Shown: one piece after another, positions 1 through 5,784 of the stretch | Numbering within the stretch: the first letter of the stretch is position 1 | How the letters are laid out: each line of letters starts with the position of its first letter | DNA from: an uncultured Candidatus Udaeobacter sp. | GTDB lineage: Bacteria; Verrucomicrobiota; Verrucomicrobiia; Chthoniobacterales; UBA10450 | Length of the DNA: 8,897 nucleotides | Assembly: GCA_955652245.1 (NCBI GenBank) | Contig: CATPAV010000139.1 | Coordinates: 1-8,897 of the forward strand | Direction of reading: 5' to 3' | Translations under genes and position numbers: made by a program | The notes under the pieces: model-generated | Databases searched by the model: none | Seen by the model: only the letters and a program-made list of their open reading frames with translations | Told to the model about the DNA's origin: nothing

Positions 1-43
1 CGCTCTTGGATCTGCCATATCTAAAGCGACGACAAATTGGGGT

Positions 44-307
44 TCAGCGCTGGGCGCGATGAAAAATTTTCCATTCTTTGAAATCGCCCACTTGCTCGTG
101 CCTCTCAAGCACGTTGCCAGCTTCATCGAAGACGCGAATCACAGCGTCATGTGAGCGGCTGAAAAACTTTGCGTAGTTGGCTGCAATGTCGATTGCGTTT
201 GGCTCGCCATACCAAAGCCGACCGAATGGCAACGTGTCGGAAATCAGATCGACGTCGCGATGATCTTTACGCGGTCGAATTTCGTAAACGTGTTGAGAAC
301 CGCTCAT
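44..307 (-). CDS. Small conserved hypothetical protein (87 aa)
   Basis: An 87-residue cytosolic protein without signal peptide or membrane segment. It starts MSGSQHVYEIRPRKDHR and contains a LPFGRLWYGEP segment and a SRSHDAVIRVFDEAGN segment. I recall very similar short proteins annotated only as hypothetical in many soil bacteria, so it looks like a real conserved family, but I know no function. The ATG at 307 is preferred because the recognisable family sequence begins there. A longer reading from a TTG at 364 adds 19 basic, low-complexity residues that look like untranslated leader. The Arg/Lys/His-rich N-terminus followed by short beta-like segments could suit a small binding domain, but that is speculation. 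It diverges from the secreted protein gene at 462, leaving about 150 bases for promoters in both directions; I see no clear -35/-10 pair. Confidence 0.75.
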   Translation of the reverse strand: MSGSQHVYEIRPRKDHRDVDLISDTLPFGRLWYGEPNAIDIAANYAKFFSRSHDAVIRVFDEAGNVLERHEQVGDFKEWKIFHRAQR

Positions 308-461
308 CGCGCTTGGCCAGCGGTTAGTCTGCGCGTTCTTCGACGGTCTGACTTTCGAGTTCAAGAAACGCTGTCAGCTTTTCGTCGGCACTGAATCTCT
401 TTCTGGCGTTGCTGACAATTTTACTGGCATTGCAGAGCCGCGGCCTGCACGATAAACCACA

Positions 462-809
462 ATGAACTTATCTAAAATTTCGCAGATCATTGTTGTCGGT
501 GTTTGTGCCGGCTCTTTCATTTGCGGCGACGCGAACGGACAAATCACTGGCACGGGAACTACGGGTAGCACCGCCGGCAGTGGCCTAGGCAACGGAAGCG
601 CCGGCGTTATGACTGGAACAGGTCCGGATCCCCTCAACACCTCGACCCCATATGAACAGACTATCACTGAGAGGATGATCGTAACGCCAAACAGCCAACG
701 TAAAAAAGGCGCGAAGGTACGCAAGCGATCAAAAAAGATTGGAAGCAAAACCTCGACAACGCCGAACGCGCCCGCAGCGGCAGCCACTGCCGCTCCATCG
801 CCCAGGTAG
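462..809 (+). CDS. Small secreted Gly/Thr-rich low-complexity protein (115 aa)
   Basis: The product begins with a plausible Sec signal peptide (residues 1 to about 26, hydrophobic IIVVGVCAGSFICG, then a likely cleavage near NGQ). A Gly/Thr/Ser-rich stretch follows at about 27-55 (GTGTTGSTAGSGLGNGSAG), then a short TPYEQTITERMIV segment, a strongly basic stretch at about 80-95 (QRKKGAKVRKRSKK), and an Ala/Pro-rich tail. No enzyme motif is visible. The layout suggests an exported, disordered, surface or periplasmic protein; the basic patch might bind an acidic polymer, which is inference. The ATG at 462 is the only start that gives a signal peptide; no Shine-Dalgarno sequence precedes it. A long antisense frame over the same DNA is Pro/Val/Arg-rich and looks like a shadow. 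Low complexity makes the gene call less certain than for its neighbours. Confidence 0.6.
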   Translation: MNLSKISQIIVVGVCAGSFICGDANGQITGTGTTGSTAGSGLGNGSAGVMTGTGPDPLNTSTPYEQTITERMIVTPNSQRKKGAKVRKRSKKIGSKTSTTPNAPAAAATAAPSPR

Positions 810-915
810 GGTGATTGCTCGCCTGGTGTCTCCAGAATACTGCTCGACTTCTGCTCAAGCACATTGCAATGACGAACCCTGCGGCTGCGGCAGCGACGCC
901 GTAATCGGTCACGCA

Positions 916-1575
916 ATGAAATGTTTTGATGTTCGGCTCGTTGGACTTGCTATGGTCATAGTGGCGTTGGAGTCCACCGCTGCGGAAACTGGCATCCCAC
1001 TGGTCGACATCAAGTCGGTGGATCCGACCATCGTCATCGAGTTGCGCTACGGTGGCTCAAACAATCTTACCGGCCGTCGATTATATCCGCTCGGAACGCC
1101 CGCCCTTGTCCGTCCGGAAGTTGCCTGGCGTTTGGCGACGGCGCAGGCATTTTTGAAGCGCTACCATTATCGACTGAAAATTTGGGATGCGTATCGCCCT
1201 AAATCCGTGCAAGTGCAGCTGTGGCAGGCCGCGCATAACAATGATTATATGGCCGATCCTGGAACCGGTGCCGGCTCCCTACACAGCTGGGGCGTCGCTG
1301 TCGATGCGACGCTGGTTGACACATGGAATCGCGCCGTTCGCATGCCCACCGACTTCGATAATTTCACCCCGGCCGCAATGTGGCATTACCGAGGCGCTGA
1401 CCCCGAGATCCGGTCGCATTTGCATTTGCTCCAGATCGCAATGATAAATGCCGGTTTTTACGGACTGCGAACTGAGTGGTGGCACTTCACAATCGCCGAG
1501 TGGCAAAAATATTTGCCTCGCGAGGAAGCAGAGCGCTTTCCGCGAATCGATGAGCTGTTCCGGCGCTACGGATAA
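916..1575 (+). CDS. Exported D-alanyl-D-alanine dipeptidase (VanX/DdpX family, M15D)
   Basis: A 219-residue zinc metallopeptidase that should hydrolyse D-Ala-D-Ala. Seen in the sequence: a signal peptide at 1-22 (hydrophobic LVGLAMVIVALES, cleavage near TAA), the DAYRP motif with Arg94, the zinc-binding SLHSWGVAVD with His123 and Asp130, and EWWHF with catalytic Glu187 and zinc ligand His190. The His-x6-Asp and Glu-x2-His spacings equal those of VanX (His116/Asp123 and Glu181/His184). Length is typical. The frame is open upstream to 739, but the ATG at 916 is chosen because it starts the signal peptide; no good ribosome site is visible. No vanH, vanA or two-component regulator genes lie nearby, so a role in recycling peptidoglycan-derived D-Ala-D-Ala in the periplasm, as for DdpX, is more likely than glycopeptide resistance. 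Family assignment is firm; physiological role is inferred. Confidence 0.92.
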   Translation: MKCFDVRLVGLAMVIVALESTAAETGIPLVDIKSVDPTIVIELRYGGSNNLTGRRLYPLGTPALVRPEVAWRLATAQAFLKRYHYRLKIWDAYRPKSVQVQLWQAAHNNDYMADPGTGAGSLHSWGVAVDATLVDTWNRAVRMPTDFDNFTPAAMWHYRGADPEIRSHLHLLQIAMINAGFYGLRTEWWHFTIAEWQKYLPREEAERFPRIDELFRRYG

Positions 1576-1908
1576 CCTTTGATCGCCGCATGGCCGAACA
1601 CCAACGAGGATGCAATCACACCACGCACCGTTTCGGCGCGAAACTGGAGCTCGTCGGAGCGAAACAGTTACCCCCCCATGATCGAAGCGCGCTGGAACCT
1701 CAGCTCAAACGCAAAAAAATCCGCAGCTCGCGATTTTCGCATCGAACTCAACAGAGAATTCAAATGAGTGAGAGCAGTCCCGAGGGGTTGGTTCCGGGTC
1801 TAGCGCTGGCCGACCCACACTCCAACAAGGGCGCCACCAGCGGAACTGTGACAGTCTTTGTGTTTGAAAGTCCTCGACTTGTTAGCCAAAAACCCGTAAG
1901 ATGCCCAT
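1576..1908. other. 333-base stretch with no convincing gene
   Basis: Two overlapping plus-strand frames are open here, one from TTG 1579 (62 codons) and one from ATG 1590 (112 codons). Both lack a recognisable domain, and the second runs into the start of the next gene. The minus strand in one frame reads almost through 1580-1760 but is interrupted at a run of seven C (about 1672-1678) by a TAA. This could be an old degraded gene, but I recognise no family. Bases 1768-1908 most likely contain the leader and promoter of the gene at 1909; I see no strong -35/-10 pair, tRNA, or terminator with a T tract. Confidence 0.4.
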
Positions 1909-2421
1909 ATGTTCCCCAAATCATATAGTATTAGCTTCGTTGGCTTATTCCTTGTACCGTTCAGTGCCTGGGCCGGGACGTCCGCTTTTGACGGGGTTGT
2001 GAAGGATCCCGCCGGGCATCCCGTCAAAGGCGCCGATGTCCGGATTGAAGCAACAAACGGAAGTAATTTTTCCAGGATTGTTAAGACCGATGCCACCGGC
2101 CATTACACCTCCGATGGCCTTCCAGCTGGCATTTACAAAGTCAGTCTCGTTGTCAATGGAGCCGTCAAGGCATCGATCCTCAATGCCTCCACGCAGTCTG
2201 GCAAACACACTCAGCTCAACTTTGAGCTGACCCCAAAAACAAAGTTCGTCAAAACACACAAGGTTTGGATTGCGCCCGACACCGGAACTCACATCGGCGG
2301 CGGTCAATGGATCGACGTGGATGATAACGGCAATCCCGTCAACAATACTGGAGTGAGCAGCGTCGATAAATTTAGGACAATCCAACCGACGCTCAGGACC
2401 TCATACCGCTCGGGTCAATGA
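1909..2421 (+). CDS. Secreted carboxypeptidase regulatory-like domain protein (170 aa)
   Basis: The N-terminus is a clear signal peptide (residues 1-22, cleavage after AWA). Residues about 26-108 form one CarboxypepD_reg-like (transthyretin-fold) beta-sandwich: FDGVVKDPAGHPVKGADV, then TDATGHYTSDGLPAGIYKVSL, a standard 'modifier plus prealbumin-like' pattern. The C-terminal 60 residues (WIAPDTGTHIGGGQWIDVDDNGNPV) are Gly/Asp/Asn-rich and I do not recognise them. No catalytic domain is present, so it is probably a small exported beta-sandwich protein involved in binding at the cell surface or periplasm; the ligand is unknown. ATG 1909 gives the signal peptide directly; upstream there is only a weak GTAAG. 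A perfect 9-base inverted repeat (2211-2219 with 2222-2230) lies inside the gene and may be chance. Confidence 0.8.
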   Translation: MFPKSYSISFVGLFLVPFSAWAGTSAFDGVVKDPAGHPVKGADVRIEATNGSNFSRIVKTDATGHYTSDGLPAGIYKVSLVVNGAVKASILNASTQSGKHTQLNFELTPKTKFVKTHKVWIAPDTGTHIGGGQWIDVDDNGNPVNNTGVSSVDKFRTIQPTLRTSYRSGQ

Positions 2422-2494
2422 TTTTCCCAAAGCCCCCAATCGGCGCGATAAGCGCATTCTAAAGCCACGAGACCCGGCCGACCAAACTAGCGAA

Positions 2495-2593
2495 TGGCCC
2501 GGGCTCGCATTCTACGGCGCACCGGGCCGGCACTACATCGGCTCGACTGAGAATCTTGAGCACCGCCGCGGCGGCAATCATGCGAGCACCGGT
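2495..2593 (+). pseudogene. Remnant of a GIY-YIG nuclease domain gene
   Basis: Read in the frame starting at base 2495, the DNA encodes FYGAPGRHYIGSTENLEHRR followed by GGNHASTG. GIY-YIG family nucleases of the short type (about 80-95 aa) usually have an N-terminal YLL/YVY strand, then PGRHYIGSTENLE-RL-xHN and a downstream catalytic Glu region. Here the YIG strand, the Arg-containing helix and the following His/Asn are recognisable. No start codon precedes them in frame, the first strand is degenerate, and downstream of about 2593 no conserved Glu or C-terminal helix follows before a stop near 2691. The frame is open back to about 2355, overlapping the end of the previous gene. I interpret it as a decayed gene; remnant versus chance resemblance is inference, though a match of about 12 residues to the motif favours the remnant. 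Confidence 0.55.
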
Positions 2594-2813
2594 TCGTTAG
2601 TAATATCGAACTCGTTGCAGCAAAGGAACTCTCTTGTATTAATCATCCATCCGGCAAAAAGACGGTCAGGTTCGGTTTCCGCGGCATTTTGACTGGTTGC
2701 GAAACCATGGCGATACGAATTGACCCAGCAGTAAATCGGGCTTGGCCATCGCCTGCAATCGAGCCTTGAAAGAAAATCTTTTCGCGTCGCGACAAACCCG
2801 ATTTGGGTGTTTC
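2594..2813. other. Leader region upstream of serpin, no gene seen
   Basis: This 220-base stretch continues from the nuclease remnant to the serpin start. The serpin frame is open back to TTG 2742 but the extra residues are not signal-peptide-like. No strong promoter, operator or ribosome site could be assigned by eye. It presumably holds the serpin promoter. Confidence 0.35.
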
Positions 2814-4088
2814 ATGTTTCGGATGAAATCGTTTTTGATCTTGCATGTCTTCGGCGCGCTAATCGCCGCCATGGCATACGGCGCGACGGAGTCCGATTTG
2901 GCCGCCACCTCAACGAACCAGCTCGCTGTCGATCTTCACCGCCAACTTGCCACAGGCGACGAGAATCTTTGCGTTTCGCCGTACTCAATCGAAAGCGCGC
3001 TGGCCATGACGTTCGCCGGCGCGGACGGCCAGACCCGCACGGAGATGGCGCGCGTTCTGCATTTTCCCAGCAACGGTGATGTGCCGGCTTCGTTCGCTTC
3101 ACTCCAGCATTCTCTGGAAGAAATGAGCGCGAAGACGGCCGAACTCGTAAAAGAATCCAAAAGATTCGGCGGCCCAAGCGAACCGATTACTCTGAACATC
3201 GCCAATCGGCTCTTTGCCCAAAAGGGATACGATTTTCGCAACGCTTTTTTGTCGCTTGTAAAACAAGATTACCGCGCGGCATTTGAGCCTCTCGATTTCG
3301 TTGCCGATGCTTCCGGGGCTACGCAGCACATCAATAAATGGGTCGCAGATCAAACTGGTGACCGGATTCGCGACCTCATCCCGGCCGGCGCACTCGATGA
3401 AACAACGCGACTCGTCCTGGCGAACGCACTTTATCTCAAGGCGTCCTGGGCTGACCCATTTTCAGAGAACGCAACCCACCCGGAACCGTTCCACTTTCAT
3501 GGAAGCGCCCCTGTCGATGTTCCGACGATGCGGAAAAGAGATGAGCGCTTCGGTTATGCGAAGCGTGAAGGATATAGCGCCGTTAGCCTCCCTTACGCCG
3601 GCAATGATCTTCAATTCCTTGTTCTTCTTCCCGACGACGTAAACGGTTTGCGCGCGTTCGAATCGAAGCTGACCAGCGAGATGCTGGCCGGATGCGCTAG
3701 GCTCGAAACGCGCGATGTCGATCTTCATCTGCCAAAGTTTAAAATCGAGCCGCCCACGGTAGCTTTGGCGGAAAAATTCGAGGCGCTTGGGATGAAAACA
3801 GCATTCGATCAACCGCGGGGAAACGCCAATTTCGACCGGATGGCGCCGCGAAAACCGAACGAATACCTCTATATCTCGCAGATCTTTCACAAAACCTTTA
3901 TTGCCGTGGACGAAAAAGGAACCGAAGCAGCAGCCGCCACGGCCGTGGCCATGATGGCTACGAGCGCCATGAGGTCGCCCCCGCCGCCGCCGATCAAAGT
4001 GAAAGTCGATCGGCCATTCCTCTACGCAGTCCAGCACATCCCGAGCGGTGTCTGCCTTTTCCTCGGTCGCGTAACTGATCCGCGCTAA
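2814..4088 (+). CDS. Exported serpin (serine protease inhibitor family I4)
   Basis: A complete serpin of 424 residues. Residues 1 to about 24 form a signal peptide (MKSFLILHVFGALIAAMAYG), so it acts outside the cytoplasm. The body carries family landmarks: NLCVSPYSIESALAMTFAGA, TLNIANRLFAQ, INKWVADQTGDRIRDLI, LVLANALYLKASW and LHLPKFKIE. The reactive-loop hinge is EKGTEAAAATA (Glu367 = P17), the small-residue pattern of inhibitory serpins that must insert into sheet A. Counting 17 residues gives P1-P1' as Thr383-Ser384 within AVAMMATSAMRS, followed by five prolines. The C-terminal signature is VDRPFLY (Asp399-Phe402) and the chain ends GRVTDPR, so nothing is missing. ATG 2814 is used; ATG 2823 (three residues shorter) is an equally good start, and TTG 2742 is unlikely. 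It probably protects the cell from, or regulates, secreted proteases; the target is unknown, and a small-residue P1 would suit an elastase- or subtilisin-like enzyme. Confidence 0.93.
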   Translation: MFRMKSFLILHVFGALIAAMAYGATESDLAATSTNQLAVDLHRQLATGDENLCVSPYSIESALAMTFAGADGQTRTEMARVLHFPSNGDVPASFASLQHSLEEMSAKTAELVKESKRFGGPSEPITLNIANRLFAQKGYDFRNAFLSLVKQDYRAAFEPLDFVADASGATQHINKWVADQTGDRIRDLIPAGALDETTRLVLANALYLKASWADPFSENATHPEPFHFHGSAPVDVPTMRKRDERFGYAKREGYSAVSLPYAGNDLQFLVLLPDDVNGLRAFESKLTSEMLAGCARLETRDVDLHLPKFKIEPPTVALAEKFEALGMKTAFDQPRGNANFDRMAPRKPNEYLYISQIFHKTFIAVDEKGTEAAAATAVAMMATSAMRSPPPPPIKVKVDRPFLYAVQHIPSGVCLFLGRVTDPR

Positions 4089-4089
4089 C

Positions 4090-4341
4090 GTGGACATCGC
4101 CACTCTCGCCAATCTGATCAACGCGATCGCCGTGATCGGATCGCGGATTCCCACCGTGAAGATCGTTCCGCTGTATCTTGTCTACGCGACCGGGCTGTCG
4201 GTGACATTGGCGCACCGAGGTTTTCACGTTGGTAGTTATCTTGCAATGCCCAAAATATCCCGGGCTGACGCGGCCGACTTCATGTTGAACCAACTGACGA
4301 GCGACGCTTATCTCGGTGCTGCGCCTAGTATCGCGTGGTAA
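4090..4341 (+). pseudogene. Probable gene remnant ending in an SDR-like NAD(P)-binding protein tail
   Basis: An 83-codon frame starts at GTG 4090, one base after the serpin stop. Its last 30 codons read KISRADAADFMLNQLTSDAY then LGAAPSIAW, which closely resembles the C-terminal end of NmrA/SDR-type NAD(P)H-binding proteins, where ISRADVADFML is typical. The Rossmann fold and nucleotide-binding GxxGxxG that should lie about 150 residues upstream are absent, because the serpin occupies that place. The first 17 codons (ANLINAIAVIGS) look like a hydrophobic helix reminiscent of the N-terminus of small membrane-anchored hypothetical proteins; the middle is unrecognised. I therefore read it as a truncated or mosaic remnant rather than a working enzyme. 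It might still be translated by coupling to the serpin. SDR-tail recognition is fairly sure; gene status is not. Confidence 0.45.
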
Positions 4342-4366
4342 AAAACCCGACTGTTGTCTTGGATTC

Positions 4367-4385
4367 CGGCGGTTACAGACCGCCG
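4367..4385. terminator. Hairpin between convergent genes; possible terminator or dispersed palindrome
   Basis: A perfect 7-base stem CGGCGGT (4367-4373) and ACCGCCG (4379-4385) with loop TACAG lies directly beyond the stop of the DUF488 gene and 25 bases beyond the plus-strand remnant. It is well placed to end transcription from both sides. Neither side carries a T tract, so it is not a textbook intrinsic terminator. It could instead be a copy of an intergenic palindromic repeat. Confidence 0.4.
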
Positions 4386-4916
4386 CTACAGAAGCGATTC
4401 GGACCGGGCGTAACTTAATTCGCCATTCACCACGCGCGCCGCGGATGTGAATGGATGCGGCTCGGTCTTATTTGAATCAACAATGTGAATCACCTCGATG
4501 CCGCGCGCTTTCAGATAATCGGAAATGAGCCCGCGATGACAGCGCCACCAAACCGCTTCCGCGCACATAATCGCCGCCAACCCCACTTCGCTCGTAAGAT
4601 CGACCAGACGCTCGATGCCTTTCTGAAATTCTTCCGTTTCCATGTAATCGGCGTAACCGCGAAAAGATGCATTTCGCCACGTCGTATTGCGCGAAGTGTG
4701 TTTCGGTTTTCGTCGTCCACCTAGGTCGGCGAAATGTTCATAACGAATTCTGTGTTGGCCTAACGAATCCGCAAGCGCCTCTTTATTGAATTGCGGATAG
4801 CGTCTCGAACCCGGGAAACTGCGTACATCCACAACCAATTTGATTCTGTTCTCTTCAACCAACGAAATGAAATGGTCGATTTTGCGTGTGGAATGGCCAA
4901 TCGTCCAGAGTCTCAC
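4386..4916 (-). CDS. DUF488 domain-containing protein (176 aa)
   Basis: The whole protein is a DUF488 domain. Landmarks are the N-terminal LWTIGHSTR (residues 3-11), VVDVRSFPGSRRYPQFN (28-44), YEHFADLGGRRKP (59-71) and the CAEAVWWRCHRGLI motif with Cys118, Cys126, His127 and Arg128. The family is widespread in bacteria and archaea; its biochemical function is not established to my knowledge, although the conserved Cys/His/Arg set suggests an active or binding site. It has no signal peptide and should be cytosolic. The start is GTG at 4916, which gives the usual family N-terminus; no in-frame ATG or good ribosome site lies just upstream. Its start codon directly abuts the start codon of the divergent hydrolase gene, so its promoter must lie inside that gene. 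Confidence 0.9.
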   Translation of the reverse strand: MRLWTIGHSTRKIDHFISLVEENRIKLVVDVRSFPGSRRYPQFNKEALADSLGQHRIRYEHFADLGGRRKPKHTSRNTTWRNASFRGYADYMETEEFQKGIERLVDLTSEVGLAAIMCAEAVWWRCHRGLISDYLKARGIEVIHIVDSNKTEPHPFTSAARVVNGELSYARSESLL

Positions 4917-5783
4917 ATGAACAGAAAACGGCTGTTTGCGCTGGCTGCAATTCTTTTGATGATCGGCATCGCAGTGCCGTTCGCGATTGGATGGGCGCTG
5001 GCTACACCAGTTCAGATAAGCGTGGGAAAAGCTCCCTCGGATCTGGGCGCTGAGACAGTCGAATTCAAAAGCGACTCAGGCGCCATCATCAAAGGCTGGT
5101 GGTGTCCGACCGTGAACAGCCGCGGCGTTGTTCTTCTTTTGCCAGGAATCCGCGCGAACCGATTGAGCATGGTGGATCGTGCGCGATTTTTTCGGCGCGG
5201 GGGTTATTCAATCTTGCTGATTGATTTTCAGGCAACTGGCGAAACGAAAGGAGATCACATCACGTTTGGCTGGAAAGAGAGTCTCGATGCGCTTGCCGCC
5301 GCCGACTTCATTCATCATGTCGATCCATCAGCTCGCATTGCAATAATCGGCAGTTCGCTAGGCGGGGTGGCTGCACTGCTCGCGACGCCGCCGTTAAAAG
5401 TTAATGCGCTCATTCTTGAGTCGGTCTATCCGACAATCGAAATCGCAACGCGCAATCGGATAGAAAATTATCTCGGGCCAATCGGCCGGATGTTTGCGCC
5501 TTTCTTTTTGATGCAATTGCATCGGCGGATTGGTGTTTCACCTTCGCAATTGCATCCGATCGACCACATTGCGGCGGTGGATTGCCAAGTCCTTATCATG
5601 AGCGGCGAGAAAGATCGCAACACCAGACCGGCCGACACACAAAAATTATTTGAGCAGGCTCGATCTCCCAAGCAGCTCTGGTTCGTTCCGAACGCTGGCC
5701 ATGTCGACCTTCATCGAGCCGCGCCCCAGGAATATGAAAGACGAGTCTTGGCATTTCTCGAGCAGATGGCACAATCCGAGTGA
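4917..5783 (+). CDS. Membrane-anchored or exported alpha/beta-hydrolase (288 aa)
   Basis: An alpha/beta-hydrolase fold protein with a complete catalytic triad: nucleophile Ser147 in GSSLGG (residues 145-150), Asp233 in SGEKDRN, and His262 in NAGHVDL. The oxyanion region is LLLPGIRANR (73-82). A hydrophobic N-terminal segment (residues 6-29, after MNRKR) is a signal anchor or uncleaved signal peptide, placing the catalytic domain in the periplasm. Substrate cannot be told; the form resembles YfhR/BEM46-like hydrolases. ATG 4917 is chosen because it starts the signal segment. The frame is open back to 4791, but those codons lie antisense to the DUF488 gene and are not hydrophobic. The peroxiredoxin gene starts one base after its stop (TGA-A-ATG), so the two are surely cotranscribed, with DUF1059 probably third. 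Only a weak AGAG precedes the start. Confidence 0.88.
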   Translation: MNRKRLFALAAILLMIGIAVPFAIGWALATPVQISVGKAPSDLGAETVEFKSDSGAIIKGWWCPTVNSRGVVLLLPGIRANRLSMVDRARFFRRGGYSILLIDFQATGETKGDHITFGWKESLDALAAADFIHHVDPSARIAIIGSSLGGVAALLATPPLKVNALILESVYPTIEIATRNRIENYLGPIGRMFAPFFLMQLHRRIGVSPSQLHPIDHIAAVDCQVLIMSGEKDRNTRPADTQKLFEQARSPKQLWFVPNAGHVDLHRAAPQEYERRVLAFLEQMAQSE

Positions 5784-5784
5784 A

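Noticed and set aside
374..916. Long minus-strand frame (180 codons) opposite the Gly/Thr-rich protein and the 5' part of the dipeptidase region
   Set aside because: Its Pro/Val/Ala/Arg-rich translation has no domain or signal of its own and mirrors the low-complexity plus-strand gene; a signal peptide supports the plus strand instead.
1590..1928. 112-codon plus-strand frame between the dipeptidase and the regulatory-domain protein
   Set aside because: No recognisable family, no ribosome site, biased composition, and overlap with the start of the next gene in another frame.
2211..2230. Perfect 9-base inverted repeat with a 2-base centre
   Set aside because: It sits in the middle of a coding region, where it encodes TQLNFELT; no reason to prefer an operator over chance.
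4122..4145. Inverted repeat CGCGATC/GATCGCG with a 10-base loop
   Set aside because: It lies inside the remnant ORF, has no T tract, and GATC/CGCG-rich repeats arise easily in this GC-rich sequence.
3462..4154. 230-codon minus-strand frame inside the serpin gene
   Set aside because: It is fully antisense to conserved serpin sequence, is rich in Arg/His and shows no domain.
4791..4916. N-terminal extension of the hydrolase frame
   Set aside because: The 42 extra residues are antisense to DUF488 and not hydrophobic; the signal anchor begins at ATG 4917.
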